Notes under the pieces: model-generated
What the model saw: the letters and a program-made list of their open reading frames with translations, nothing else
What the model was told of the DNA's origin: nothing
Database searches by the model: none
Translations under genes and position numbers: made by a program
Shown here: one piece after another, positions 50,348 to 59,019 of the stretch
How the letters are laid out: each line of letters starts with the position of its first letter
Position numbering within the stretch: the first letter of the stretch is position 1
Assembly: GCF_048006345.1 (NCBI RefSeq)
Contig: NZ_CP180351.1
Coordinates: 806,001-870,000, forward strand
DNA: 64,000 nucleotides
Source of the DNA: Marivita sp030148515
GTDB lineage: Bacteria > Pseudomonadota > Alphaproteobacteria > Rhodobacterales > Rhodobacteraceae
Reading direction: 5' to 3'

Positions 50348-50713
50348 TTGGAAGACATGCTGCGGGAATACCTGCCAATCCTCGTGTTTTTGGCCATAGC
50401 CATCGGATTGGGCCTAGTCCTGATCCTTGCCGCCGTCATCATCGCGGTGCGCAATCCCGATCCGGAAAAGGTGTCGGCCTATGAATGCGGGTTCAACGCG
50501 TTCGATGACGCCCGGATGAAGTTCGATGTGCGCTTTTACCTCGTGTCGATCCTGTTCATCATCTTCGATCTGGAAATTGCATTCCTCTTCCCGTGGGCCG
50601 TGGCGTTTCAGGACATCAGCATGACGGCGTTCTGGTCGATGATGATCTTCCTCGCGGTGCTGACCATCGGCTTTGCCTACGAGTGGAAAAAAGGAGCGCT
50701 GGAATGGGAGTGA
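50348..50713 (+). CDS. nuoA: NADH-quinone oxidoreductase subunit A
   Basis: Membrane subunit of complex I (121 aa) with three hydrophobic segments. The conserved cytoplasmic loop VSAYECGFNAFDDARMKFDVRFYLVSILFIIFDLE-type sequence includes the Cys of the ND3 loop. TTG 50348 is chosen because AGGAG lies 7 bases upstream and the resulting length is that of Rhodobacterales NuoA; ATG 50357 is possible. It opens the operon and overlaps nuoB by 10 bases. Confidence 0.95.
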   Translation: MEDMLREYLPILVFLAIAIGLGLVLILAAVIIAVRNPDPEKVSAYECGFNAFDDARMKFDVRFYLVSILFIIFDLEIAFLFPWAVAFQDISMTAFWSMMIFLAVLTIGFAYEWKKGALEWE

Positions 50714-51237
50714 TGGCTGGCGCGAATACCGCAGGGGCGGACAAGGAACATGCAACGCAGGCGCTCAATGCACAGCTTGCGGACAAGGGTTTCCTCCTGA
50801 CCTCGACCGAGGACATCATCAACTGGGCGCGCACCGGCTCGCTGCACTGGATGACCTTCGGTCTGGCCTGCTGTGCGGTCGAGATGATGCACACCTCGAT
50901 GCCGCGTTATGACCTTGAACGGTTCGGCACCGCGCCGCGTGCGTCGCCGCGCCAGTCGGATCTGATGATCGTGGCAGGCACGCTGACCAACAAGATGGCG
51001 CCCGCTTTGCGCAAGGTCTACGACCAGATGCCCGAGCCGCGCTACGTGATCTCGATGGGCAGTTGCGCCAATGGCGGCGGATATTATCACTACAGCTATT
51101 CCGTGGTGCGGGGCTGTGACCGGATCGTGCCGGTCGATGTCTACGTGCCGGGCTGTCCGCCGACAGCCGAAGCGCTGCTGTATGGCATCATGGCGCTGCA
51201 ACGGAAGATCCGCCGGACAGGGACGATTGTACGATGA
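50704..51237 (+). CDS. nuoB: NADH-quinone oxidoreductase subunit B
   Basis: Carries cluster N2, the last iron-sulfur cluster before quinone (177 aa). Its Cys ligands are seen in FGLACCAVEMMHTSMPRYDLERFG, ISMGSCANGGGYYHYSY and YVPGCPPTAEALLYGI. ATG 50704 has AAGGAG upstream and overlaps nuoA by 10 bases; ATG 50713 is an alternative. The peripheral arm core is complete. Confidence 0.96.
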   Translation: MGVMAGANTAGADKEHATQALNAQLADKGFLLTSTEDIINWARTGSLHWMTFGLACCAVEMMHTSMPRYDLERFGTAPRASPRQSDLMIVAGTLTNKMAPALRKVYDQMPEPRYVISMGSCANGGGYYHYSYSVVRGCDRIVPVDVYVPGCPPTAEALLYGIMALQRKIRRTGTIVR

Positions 51238-51842
51238 GTGACGCCCTCAAAGAGCTTGGCCAGCATCTGGAACTGAAGCGCCCCGGCTGCGTGATCGCGT
51301 GGGATGTGACCCATGGCGAATTGAACGTGGATGTCGCCCCGTCGAACATCGCGGGTTTTGTCGAATTCCTGAAGACCGATAGCGCGTGCAAGTTCTCATC
51401 GCTGGTGGACATCACGGCTGTGGATTACCCGGATCGCCCCAAGCGGTTCGACGTGGTCTATCACTTCCTGTCGATGTACCAGAACCACCGCATCCGCCTG
51501 CGCGTCAGCATCCGCGAAGACGAGATGGTGCCGTCGATCACCGGGGTGCACCCGAGCGCCAACTGGTTCGAACGCGAAGTCTTCGACATGTTCGGCATTC
51601 TCTTCTCGGGCCACCCGGACCTGCGCCGCATCCTCACCGATTACGGTTTCCGCGGTTACCCGCTGCGCAAGGATTTCCCGACCACGGGCTATACCGAAGT
51701 GCGTTACGACGAAGAGAAGAAGCGTGTGGTTTACGAGCCGGTGAGCCTTGTTCAGGAATACCGGCAGTTCGATTTCATGTCCCCATGGGAAGGCGCGCAA
51801 TACGTGCTTCCTGGAGATGAGAAGCAGGACGCCAAATCATGA
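51234..51842 (+). CDS. nuoC: NADH-quinone oxidoreductase subunit C
   Basis: The 30-kDa peripheral arm subunit (202 aa). The signature NWFEREVFDMFGILFSGHPDLRRILTDYGFRGYPLRKDFPTTGYTEVRYDE-type region is present and KFSSLVDITAVDYPDRPKRFDVVYHFLS is conserved. NuoC is separate from NuoD, as in Paracoccus. It overlaps nuoB and the next gene by 4 bases each. Confidence 0.96.
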   Translation: MSDALKELGQHLELKRPGCVIAWDVTHGELNVDVAPSNIAGFVEFLKTDSACKFSSLVDITAVDYPDRPKRFDVVYHFLSMYQNHRIRLRVSIREDEMVPSITGVHPSANWFEREVFDMFGILFSGHPDLRRILTDYGFRGYPLRKDFPTTGYTEVRYDEEKKRVVYEPVSLVQEYRQFDFMSPWEGAQYVLPGDEKQDAKS

Positions 51843-52027
51843 TGGGTGGCGGCGGCGGATTTCTGTGGTTTGTGGTCATTGGCGTTCTGATCGTCGTGCC
51901 CTTCTGGAAGCTGCTGCCTCGCTATGGCCTGCCCAACTGGGCGGCCCTTTTGACGATTTTCCCGCTGATCGCCTTGGTCTTCCTTTGGATCATGGCGTTC
52001 AAGTCGGATGAGACGGGGCGGGGCTGA
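51839..52027 (+). CDS. Small membrane protein in the nuo operon
   Basis: A 62-aa protein with two hydrophobic segments (FLWFVVIGVLIVVPFWKLL and WAALLTIFPLIALVFLWIMAF) joined by PRYGLPNW. It overlaps nuoC by 4 bases and precedes an NTF2-like gene by one base. Similar tiny proteins are known in Roseobacter nuo operons. A role in complex I assembly is possible but unproven. Confidence 0.8.
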   Translation: MMGGGGGFLWFVVIGVLIVVPFWKLLPRYGLPNWAALLTIFPLIALVFLWIMAFKSDETGRG

Positions 52028-52028
52028 G

Positions 52029-52430
52029 ATGGACGGCAGCACGGCAACCAAAATGCGGACGTTCGACGCGGTTTTCGCGCAGGCCGTGGCCTATTCCGAG
52101 GCGGTCTATTACGCGCGTGCGGATGTGTTTGCGGACATGTGCCACGACCAGTTCAGCATGACGCTGGTGAATGACGACGGCACGACCCAGCATTGGGACA
52201 AGGCAGCCTATCTTGCACGGGTTTCCGCGCGGACCCCGTTCAGCGGCGACGCGTCCTACGAAATTCTGGGCGTGGATGTCAGCGGCGACTGCATGGCGCG
52301 TGTGCATCTTTGGGTGGATGTCCCGCCAGCGCGTTACGAAGATCACCTTGGGTTCGTCCTTACGGATGGATCATGGAAACTGTTGACCAAAGTGTTCCGG
52401 ACGGCGGCCCGTCTGGACGCTGCGGAATGA
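52029..52430 (+). CDS. NTF2-like (lumazine-binding-type) protein in the nuo operon
   Basis: A 133-aa soluble cone-shaped NTF2-like protein. The N-terminal helices read TFDAVFAQAVAYSEAVYYARADVFADMCHDQF, followed by strands with MTLVNDDGTTQHWDKAAYLARVSARTPF and HLWVDVPPARYEDHLGFVLTDGSWKLLTKVFR. It has no export signal. It lies between nuoC and nuoD; it may bind a small ligand or act in assembly. Confidence 0.8.
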   Translation: MDGSTATKMRTFDAVFAQAVAYSEAVYYARADVFADMCHDQFSMTLVNDDGTTQHWDKAAYLARVSARTPFSGDASYEILGVDVSGDCMARVHLWVDVPPARYEDHLGFVLTDGSWKLLTKVFRTAARLDAAE

Positions 52431-52437
52431 GGAGAGC

Positions 52438-53670
52438 ATGATGGACGGCTCCAAATTCGACGACGGAAGTATAGACGCGGTTTCTGGTGAACAGAAGATC
52501 CGCAACTTCAACATCAACTTCGGTCCACAACACCCTGCTGCGCATGGCGTTTTGCGTCTGGTGCTTGAGCTGGACGGCGAGATTGTAGAGCGGTGCGATC
52601 CGCATATCGGCCTGCTGCACCGTGGCACCGAAAAGCTGATGGAAAGCCGGACCTACCTTCAGAACCTGCCGTATTTCGACCGCCTCGACTATGTGGCGCC
52701 GATGAACCAGGAACATGCGTGGTGTCTGGCGATTGAAAAGCTGACCGGCGTGGAAGTGCCGCGTCGGGCCTCGTTGATCCGGGTCCTGTATTCCGAGATT
52801 GGCCGCATCCTGAACCACCTGCTGAACGTCACCACCCAGGCGATGGACGTGGGCGCTCTGACGCCGCCGCTCTGGGGCTTTGAAGAGCGCGAAAAGCTGA
52901 TGGTGTTCTACGAGCGGGCTTGTGGCGCACGTTTGCACGCGGCTTATTTCCGCCCCGGTGGTGTGCATCAGGACCTTCCCAGCGATCTGATTGACGATAT
53001 CGACCAGTGGGCGGACGAATTCCCGCGCGTGTTGGCGGATATTGACGGGCTTCTGACGGAAAACCGCATCTTCAAGCAACGCAACGCGGACATTGGCGTC
53101 GTGACCGAAGAAGAAATCCTGGATTGGGGCTTCTCAGGTGTGATGGTCCGCGGGTCCGGCCTTGCATGGGATTTGCGTCGGTCGCAGCCTTATGAGTGCT
53201 ACGACGAGTTCGACTTCCAGATCCCGGTTGGCAAGAACGGTGACTGCTATGACCGTTACCTCGTCCGCATGGAAGAGATGCGCCAGTCGCTGCGGATCAT
53301 CAAACAGGCCATCGAAAAGCTGCGCGCGCCCGAAGGGCAGGGCGACATCCTTGCCCGTGGCAAGGTCACGCCGCCGAAGCGATCCGAGATGAAGACCTCA
53401 ATGGAAGCGCTGATCCACCACTTCAAGCTTTATACCGAAGGGTTCCACGTGCCCGAGGGCGAGGTCTATGCCTGTGTCGAAGCGCCGAAAGGCGAGTTTG
53501 GCGTGTACCTCGTGGCCGATGGCAGCAACAAACCCTACCGCGCCAAGCTGCGTGCGCCGGGCTATCTGCACCTGCAGGCGATGGACCATGTCGCCAGCGG
53601 GCATCAGCTGGCCGACGTGGCGGCCATTATCGGTACGATGGATGTCGTGTTCGGAGAAATTGACCGATGA
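52438..53670 (+). CDS. nuoD: NADH-quinone oxidoreductase subunit D
   Basis: The 49-kDa quinone-site subunit (410 aa). Motifs are INFGPQHPAAHGVLRLVLELDGEIVERCDPHIGLLHRGTEKLME, YVAPMNQEHAWCLAIEKL and MTPPLWGFEEREKLM-like TPPLWGFEEREKL. The C-terminus has HLQAMDHVASGHQLADVAAIIGTMDVVFGEIDR, as in all NuoD. The start may be either of two adjacent ATG codons (52438, 52441), with GAGGAG upstream. Confidence 0.97.
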   Translation: MMDGSKFDDGSIDAVSGEQKIRNFNINFGPQHPAAHGVLRLVLELDGEIVERCDPHIGLLHRGTEKLMESRTYLQNLPYFDRLDYVAPMNQEHAWCLAIEKLTGVEVPRRASLIRVLYSEIGRILNHLLNVTTQAMDVGALTPPLWGFEEREKLMVFYERACGARLHAAYFRPGGVHQDLPSDLIDDIDQWADEFPRVLADIDGLLTENRIFKQRNADIGVVTEEEILDWGFSGVMVRGSGLAWDLRRSQPYECYDEFDFQIPVGKNGDCYDRYLVRMEEMRQSLRIIKQAIEKLRAPEGQGDILARGKVTPPKRSEMKTSMEALIHHFKLYTEGFHVPEGEVYACVEAPKGEFGVYLVADGSNKPYRAKLRAPGYLHLQAMDHVASGHQLADVAAIIGTMDVVFGEIDR

Positions 53671-53954
53671 CTGCCCGTTTTCTTGCGCCTCTGGCCGGTC
53701 TGGGCCTGCTTGCAGCCTGCGCCATGCCGCCGGAAGGTGTCACGCCTGCGGGGCTTGTTGCCTTTGACGAGGCTGTGGCCTCCATCGGATGCGAACTGGT
53801 CGGTGAAAGCGATTACCTTCCCGTGGAACTTCAGACTGGCATGAGCCGCGAGCAGGTGATCCAGACTGCATCGTTCCGAGTGGCCAACGAGGAAGCGGTG
53901 AAACTTGAAAACGGTGGGGTTCGTCTGATCACGGGGAGCTGCGCACCGGCATGA
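53667..53954 (+). CDS. Small predicted lipoprotein in the nuo operon
   Basis: A 95-aa protein with a lipobox (LLAACAM, Cys at residue 18), an internal Cys (ASIGCELVGESDY) and a C-terminal strand ending VRLITGSCAPA. It overlaps nuoD and the next gene by 4 bases each. The C-terminal Val-x-Leu-Thr-Gly-x-Cys arrangement recurs in two other lipoproteins of this operon. Two non-lipid Cys may form a disulfide. Function unknown. Confidence 0.78.
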   Translation: MTARFLAPLAGLGLLAACAMPPEGVTPAGLVAFDEAVASIGCELVGESDYLPVELQTGMSREQVIQTASFRVANEEAVKLENGGVRLITGSCAPA

Positions 53955-54259
53955 TCCGTGCGGCTGTCATAGCTTTTCTGGCAAGTGTCGGACCTGCTGC
54001 GATGGCCTTTGAGCCGGGGCAGTCGGATTACGTGTTTTCGTCCGATCTGAGCGCTCAGGGCTTTGCGCCGTTTGGAACGGGCGGGTCCGGCAATACGCTG
54101 TATGGCATGACCAACGGCTCTGACATCTACCTCTGCTTTCTCTTCGACACGCCCGAGGATCAGGCGACGCGACAAACCGCGCTTTTGGCGGAGCTGGCCG
54201 GTGAGGCCGGTGACCGCACCATACCGAACATTCCCGTTGTCTGCGTGATGACGCAATAG
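53951..54259 (+). CDS. Small exported protein in the nuo operon
   Basis: A 102-aa protein with a signal peptide (MIRAAVIAFLASVGPAAMA) and two Cys in the mature part (SDIYLCFLFDTPEDQ and IPVVCVMTQ at the end). It overlaps the lipoprotein gene by 4 bases and is 8 bases before nuoE. No family recognised. It resembles the neighbouring lipoproteins in size and in its two-Cys layout. Confidence 0.78.
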   Translation: MIRAAVIAFLASVGPAAMAFEPGQSDYVFSSDLSAQGFAPFGTGGSGNTLYGMTNGSDIYLCFLFDTPEDQATRQTALLAELAGEAGDRTIPNIPVVCVMTQ

Positions 54260-54267
54260 GATACGAC

Positions 54268-55527
54268 ATGCTACGACGCCTTCATTCCGAACAACCCGCA
54301 AGTTTTGCCTTCACTCCGGCCAACCAGGCTTGGGCCGAAGCGCAGATCACCAAGTATCCTGAAGGCCGTCAGGCCAGCGCGATCATTCCGCTCTTGTGGC
54401 GTGCGCAGGAACAGGAAGGCTGGCTCACCCGTCCGGCGATCGAAGCGGTCGCGGATATGCTGGGCATGGCCTATATGCGGGCGCTGGAAGTGGCGTCGTT
54501 CTACTTCATGTTCCAGCTGCAACCGGTTGGCAGCGTTGCAAATATCCAGATTTGTGGCACCACGTCCTGCATGATTTGCGGCGCCGAGGATCTGGTGGCA
54601 GTCTGCAAGGAAAAGATCGCATCTAAGCCGCATACGCTGTCGGCGGACGGCAAGCTGACATGGGAAGAGGTGGAATGCCTTGGGGCCTGTGCAAACGCGC
54701 CCATGGCCCAGATCGGCAAGGATTATTACGAAGACCTGACCGCAGCCCGCTTTGCCGAGATTCTGGACGAGTTGGTGGCTGGCAAGGTCCCTGTGCCCGG
54801 TCCGCAGAATGGCCGCTACGCGGCAGAGCCGAAATCCGGCCTGACCAGCCTGACCGAGTTCGAGAGTGGCCGGCACCAGTACAACGCGTCGGTGCAACTG
54901 GCGACAGACATCGGCGATACGGTCAAGCGTATTGATGGCACCGAGGTTCCGCTGTTGCATCCTTGGGGTGACGCAGGTGGGCGTCCGCAGACCGTGGCCA
55001 AAGCCGCAAATGACGTGACCACTCCGTCGCGCCCGGCTGCAGAAGCAGCGCCCAAGCCGGAAAAGGCACCGGCACCGGATGCGGCGTCGATGGTCAAACC
55101 CTCTGCTGCACTGGCTGGTGAAACCGAACTTGCTGCGCGCAAAGGCACCTGGAAATACGGCAAGGCGACAACAGCCGCGCAGGTCGAGAAAGAAGAGCCT
55201 CTGTCCGCAGCGTCCGAAGGCGCGACCGGGCCGGGAACCAAACCCGAGGCCCTGAGTGCGGCGCGGGACGGCAAAGGGGATGACCTTAAGCGGATCAAAG
55301 GCATTGGTCCCAAGCTGGCCGACCTTTGCAACCGTCTGGGCTTTTACCATTTCGATCAGATTGCAAGCTGGACCGCGGACGAGGTGGCTTGGGTCGATCA
55401 GAACCTTGAAGGGTTCAAGGGCCGCGTGACCCGCGATAATTGGGTCGAACAGGCCAAGACACTTGCCTCAGGCGGCGAGACAGAGTTTTCTGCACGTGTC
55501 AAGAAAGGTGATGTTTACGATCAGTAA
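54268..55527 (+). CDS. nuoE: NADH-quinone oxidoreductase subunit E with C-terminal helix-hairpin-helix-like extension
   Basis: The 24-kDa subunit holding [2Fe-2S] cluster N1a. The first 180 residues are the usual NuoE, with cluster Cys in ICGTTSCMICG and ECLGACANAPM. The protein is 419 aa, far longer than the usual 170-240, because of an Ala/Pro linker (about 210-330) and a C-terminal domain with DLKRIKGIGPKLADLCNRLGF (helix-hairpin-helix-like) and ASWTADEVAWVDQNLEGFKGR. The adjacent gene carries a second copy of this extension. Such extensions are known in Rhodobacterales NuoE. Confidence 0.95.
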   Translation: MLRRLHSEQPASFAFTPANQAWAEAQITKYPEGRQASAIIPLLWRAQEQEGWLTRPAIEAVADMLGMAYMRALEVASFYFMFQLQPVGSVANIQICGTTSCMICGAEDLVAVCKEKIASKPHTLSADGKLTWEEVECLGACANAPMAQIGKDYYEDLTAARFAEILDELVAGKVPVPGPQNGRYAAEPKSGLTSLTEFESGRHQYNASVQLATDIGDTVKRIDGTEVPLLHPWGDAGGRPQTVAKAANDVTTPSRPAAEAAPKPEKAPAPDAASMVKPSAALAGETELAARKGTWKYGKATTAAQVEKEEPLSAASEGATGPGTKPEALSAARDGKGDDLKRIKGIGPKLADLCNRLGFYHFDQIASWTADEVAWVDQNLEGFKGRVTRDNWVEQAKTLASGGETEFSARVKKGDVYDQ

Positions 55528-55555
55528 CATCTGAACACGGACAGGGAGAGTACGA

Positions 55556-56509
55556 ATGCAACAACAGAATTCCGGCTTTGGTTGCCATCTGGGGTCATGG
55601 GCCTTGGCCGCAGGGGTGGGGCTTCTTGTCTTCATCCTGCTGCTTGTCATTGGAGGCTGGGGTTTGATCGGAGCCATTTTCATGGCGGGTCTGGCCTTTG
55701 CTGTCCTTGGACTCGCGTTCAGCTGGATCTTCTGCCGCGACTTGCCAGCGGCCCGTGGTCCCGGAAACTTCGACGCCTCGGGCGCGCGTGAAACGTCTGC
55801 GCCAGCACCCAAGGCGTCACTGCCGAAAGCCGCGTCGCCCAATGCACCGCCGGTCTCGGTTCCGCCTGCGCCAACGGCTGACGAAAGCACCAGCCCGGCC
55901 AAAGCTGCGCCTGTCGGGTCGTCTGCAGCCGCTGCCGCTCCTGCCGCTGCCGCTGCACCAGCCGCTGCGGCACCTGCAGCGTCCGCACCTGCGGCAGAGG
56001 CCAAGTCGTCGGCTCAAACCGCGAAGGCCGATGCCGGAGCACCCGTGAAACCCTCTACCCGTCTTGCCGGTCAGGAAGAGCTTGCTGCGAAAAAGGGTGA
56101 CTGGAAATACGAGGCCGAACCCAAGGCACCAGCGAAAAAGGCCGCCGCCAAGGCTGCACCAGCCGCTGCGGCTTCGACGCCGGATTACGATGGTGATGGC
56201 AAACTGGAAGGCAGCGCCGAGGGCACCAAGCCCGCTACCCTGACTGCGGCCCGCGAAGGCGGCCCTGACAATCTCAAGGAAATCAAGGGTGTTGGTCCCA
56301 AGTTGGAAAAGATGCTGCATTCGATGGGCTTTTTCCACTTCGACCAGATCGCGAACTGGACCGCTGATGAAGAGGCATGGGTGAATGCCAATCTCGAAGG
56401 GTTCAAGGGCCGCGTGTCCCGCGACAACTGGGTCGAACAAGCCAAGATCCTCGCCTCTGGCGGGGAAACCGAATTCTCCAAGCGCGTCGACAAAGGTGAC
56501 GTGTACTGA
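55556..56509 (+). CDS. Membrane protein sharing the NuoE C-terminal module
   Basis: A 317-aa protein with two N-terminal membrane segments (WALAAGVGLLVFILLLVIGGW; IFMAGLAFAVLGLAFSWIF), a long Ala/Pro/Lys-rich linker, and a C-terminal domain that matches the NuoE extension at 70 of 95 positions aligned by eye, including IKGVGPKL, FFHFDQIANWTADE and NWVEQAKILASGGETEFS. The linker motif LAGxxELAAxKGxWKY is also shared. It could tether complex I or bind the same partner as NuoE. GGGAGAG precedes the ATG. Confidence 0.85.
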   Translation: MQQQNSGFGCHLGSWALAAGVGLLVFILLLVIGGWGLIGAIFMAGLAFAVLGLAFSWIFCRDLPAARGPGNFDASGARETSAPAPKASLPKAASPNAPPVSVPPAPTADESTSPAKAAPVGSSAAAAAPAAAAAPAAAAPAASAPAAEAKSSAQTAKADAGAPVKPSTRLAGQEELAAKKGDWKYEAEPKAPAKKAAAKAAPAAAASTPDYDGDGKLEGSAEGTKPATLTAAREGGPDNLKEIKGVGPKLEKMLHSMGFFHFDQIANWTADEEAWVNANLEGFKGRVSRDNWVEQAKILASGGETEFSKRVDKGDVY

Positions 56510-56528
56510 CGGGGGTTAAGACCACACC

Positions 56529-56747
56529 ATGAGCCGGGATTCAGAAGAGGCACGGAAGGGACGGCGGATCGCGCTGTTCATTGCCGCAATCGGCGTCTTC
56601 TGGATCCTGGTGACCGCTCTTGGGTCCGAATATGGCTGGAGCCAGCGGACCCGGGCGCTGTTCGACCTCGCCGCATTGGCGGGGTTCGGGGCAGGACTTT
56701 GGATGACATACCAACTCTGGCGTGCGCGCCAGGCTGACAAGGATTGA
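56529..56747 (+). CDS. DUF5337-type small membrane protein in the nuo operon
   Basis: A 72-aa protein with two hydrophobic segments (RIALFIAAIGVFWILVTALG; LFDLAALAGFGAGLWMTYQLW) and charged ends. I recall such proteins as DUF5337, found just before nuoF in this order. It is 3 bases from nuoF. Function unknown. Confidence 0.8.
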   Translation: MSRDSEEARKGRRIALFIAAIGVFWILVTALGSEYGWSQRTRALFDLAALAGFGAGLWMTYQLWRARQADKD

Positions 56748-56750
56748 GCA

Positions 56751-58049
56751 ATGCTGAGCGATCAGGACCGGATCTTTACCAATATCTACGGGATGCACGA
56801 CCGGACCCTCAAGGGCGCGCAGGCGCGCGGCCATTGGGATGGCACGGCAGACATCATCAAGAAAGGCCGTGACTGGATCATCGACGAGATGAAGGCATCG
56901 GGTCTGCGGGGCCGGGGTGGCGCGGGCTTCCCCACGGGTCTCAAATGGTCCTTCATGCCGAAGGAAAGTGACGGTCGTCCGAGCTATCTGGTTGTCAACG
57001 CCGACGAATCCGAGCCGGGCACCTGTAAAGACCGCGAGATCATGCGTCACGATCCGCACACGCTGGTCGAAGGTTGTCTGATCGCGTCTTTCGCGATGCA
57101 GGCGCATGCCTGCTACATCTACATCCGTGGCGAATACATCCGCGAGAAAGAGGCGCTTCAGCGGGCCATCGACGAGGCGTATGACGCGGGTCTTCTGGGC
57201 AAGAACGCCGCCGGGTCGGGCTGGGATTTCGATCTGTACCTGCATCACGGCGCGGGGGCCTATATCTGCGGCGAGGAAACAGCACTTCTCGAAAGCCTTG
57301 AGGGCAAAAAGGGCATGCCGCGCATGAAGCCGCCGTTCCCGGCAGGTTCGGGTCTGTATGGCTGCCCGACCACGGTGAACAATGTGGAATCGATTGCCGT
57401 TGTACCGACGATCCTGCGGCGTGGCGGGCAATGGTTCTCAAGCTTCGGTCGTCAGAACAACGCGGGCACCAAACTTTTTGCGATCTCGGGTCATGTGAAC
57501 AACCCCTGTGTTGTCGAAGAGGCGATGTCGATCTCGTTCGAAGAGCTGATCGAAAAGCATTGCGGTGGGATCCGTGGCGGTTGGGACAACCTCAAGGCGG
57601 TGATCCCCGGTGGATCGTCTGTGCCTTGCGTGCGCGGTGAAAACATGCGCGGTGCGATCATGGATTTCGATTATCTGCGCGGTGAGCTTGGCTCGGGCCT
57701 TGGCACGGCGGCGGTGATCGTAATGGATCAGTCAACCGATATCATCAAGGCGATCTGGCGTCTGTCCAAGTTCTACAAGCACGAAAGCTGCGGTCAGTGT
57801 ACGCCGTGCCGTGAAGGCACCGGCTGGATGATGCGCGTGATGGACCGTCTGGTGCGCGGCGAGGCCGAGGTCGAGGAAATCGACATGCTATTCGACGTGA
57901 CTAAGCAGGTCGAAGGCCACACGATCTGTGCCCTTGGCGATGCGGCGGCCTGGCCGATCCAGGGTCTGATCAAGAACTTCCGCGATGAGATCGAGGACCG
58001 CATCAAGGCGCAAAAGACCGGTCGGGTCAGCGCGGTTGCGGCGGAATGA
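56751..58049 (+). CDS. nuoF: NADH-quinone oxidoreductase subunit F
   Basis: The 51-kDa NADH- and FMN-binding subunit (432 aa). The NADH site is GLRGRGGAGFPTGLKWSFMP, the FMN site YLVVNADESEPGTCKDREI, and cluster N3 Cys lie in KHESCGQCTPCREGTGWMMR and HTICALGDAAAWPIQG. It is complete and conventional. Its stop overlaps the start of an unusual low-GC gene. Confidence 0.97.
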   Translation: MLSDQDRIFTNIYGMHDRTLKGAQARGHWDGTADIIKKGRDWIIDEMKASGLRGRGGAGFPTGLKWSFMPKESDGRPSYLVVNADESEPGTCKDREIMRHDPHTLVEGCLIASFAMQAHACYIYIRGEYIREKEALQRAIDEAYDAGLLGKNAAGSGWDFDLYLHHGAGAYICGEETALLESLEGKKGMPRMKPPFPAGSGLYGCPTTVNNVESIAVVPTILRRGGQWFSSFGRQNNAGTKLFAISGHVNNPCVVEEAMSISFEELIEKHCGGIRGGWDNLKAVIPGGSSVPCVRGENMRGAIMDFDYLRGELGSGLGTAAVIVMDQSTDIIKAIWRLSKFYKHESCGQCTPCREGTGWMMRVMDRLVRGEAEVEEIDMLFDVTKQVEGHTICALGDAAAWPIQGLIKNFRDEIEDRIKAQKTGRVSAVAAE

Positions 58050-58447
58050 TAAAAAGAAGCGTCGTGATTGCGGCGCTTTTTTCCTCTGCTTTGGAAGCAG
58101 ACGAACTCCCAGAGATGCCATCTGCCTTGAAAGATCTGAAATGGACGGCAGATTTTGCAGCGCTTATCGCATTGAGATGTGAAGGTTTCTCACTTTCACC
58201 AAGCGGTGAAACAGCGAAGGTTCCTCATGTGCAAGCTTATCTGCGAAACTTAGAGCAGAGCGGTGTCGATCTTGAAAAATGGCGACGTCAATACCAAGAA
58301 CCAGAAGCTCTAGACGGCGAAATTGCGGTTATGCTGTTGGAGAAAGGTGGGGTTGAGCTCAACCCGGATTGGCATCTTTGTGAGATTGCTGAACAAGTCA
58401 TGTCGTCTGAAATGCTATTGAAACACTTCCTGAAGCGAAATTTCTAG
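58046..58447 (+). CDS. Low-GC exported protein between nuoF and nuoG, DUF5333-like layout
   Basis: A 133-aa protein with a signal-like N-terminus (MIKRSVVIAALFSSALEA) whose ATG overlaps the nuoF stop. Two 60-base blocks counted by hand are 48% GC, against 63% in a nuoF block. The spacing of its two mature Cys (C-x66-C) and the context KGGVELNPDWHLC resemble the neighbouring DUF5333 protein (C-x65-C, ANGVRPDDTPALC). It may be a strongly diverged relative, or a foreign gene captured in the operon. No known family was recognised directly. Confidence 0.7.
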   Translation: MIKRSVVIAALFSSALEADELPEMPSALKDLKWTADFAALIALRCEGFSLSPSGETAKVPHVQAYLRNLEQSGVDLEKWRRQYQEPEALDGEIAVMLLEKGGVELNPDWHLCEIAEQVMSSEMLLKHFLKRNF

Positions 58448-58597
58448 CTGTTATCGGATGCCTGCAAAACCACGTCTCAGAGCCGAGCGGCCAGCGTTTA
58501 AGAAAGACTTGTCGACGCGCCTTTTTCCGTCTCGGGGCTTGCATGCACATCCGGTCTAAGCGCATGGTGCCGCCAACAAATTCCAAGAGGTGACACC

Positions 58598-58930
58598 ATG
58601 AAATCAGGTTGGCTCTGTGCTTCGGTCCTCTGTCTGCTGGCAGCGTGCGGGGAGAGTGAACGGGATACCGTGACCTTCGAGGGCGCACGCTTTGGGGGCG
58701 ATTTGCGATCCGAACGTGGCGACCGGGCGGCCTTTGTCGCGACGGGTGGTCCGGCATCGGTCAGCCTTGAAGGGGCCAAGCAGGCGGCAGCTTACCAGGT
58801 GGTTCAGCATTGCATCGCCTACTTGGGTTCGTCCGATGCCGAATGGGTCAACGGACCCGATGTGGCGGATGAAGACCTGGTCGTTCAGAATGACCGCGTT
58901 GTTCTCACCGGGCGCTGTGTCGAGCCATAA
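58598..58930 (+). CDS. Small predicted lipoprotein in the nuo operon
   Basis: A 110-aa protein with a lipobox (LCLLAACGES, Cys at residue 17). The mature part has strands (VTFEGARFGGDLRSER, AAFVATGGPASVSL), a helix with a Cys (AAAYQVVQHCIAYLG) and ends RVVLTGRCVEP. The last motif is like those of the lipoproteins at 53667 and 61628. AAGAGG precedes the ATG. It comes 150 bases after the low-GC gene. Confidence 0.78.
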   Translation: MKSGWLCASVLCLLAACGESERDTVTFEGARFGGDLRSERGDRAAFVATGGPASVSLEGAKQAAAYQVVQHCIAYLGSSDAEWVNGPDVADEDLVVQNDRVVLTGRCVEP

Positions 58931-59019
58931 ATCGCTGATATCACCAAAGTTTTATCCCTGATATTGAATAGCCGTCGCGCGCGACCCCATATTGAGGTCA
59001 GACCAACACGGGTGACTCG

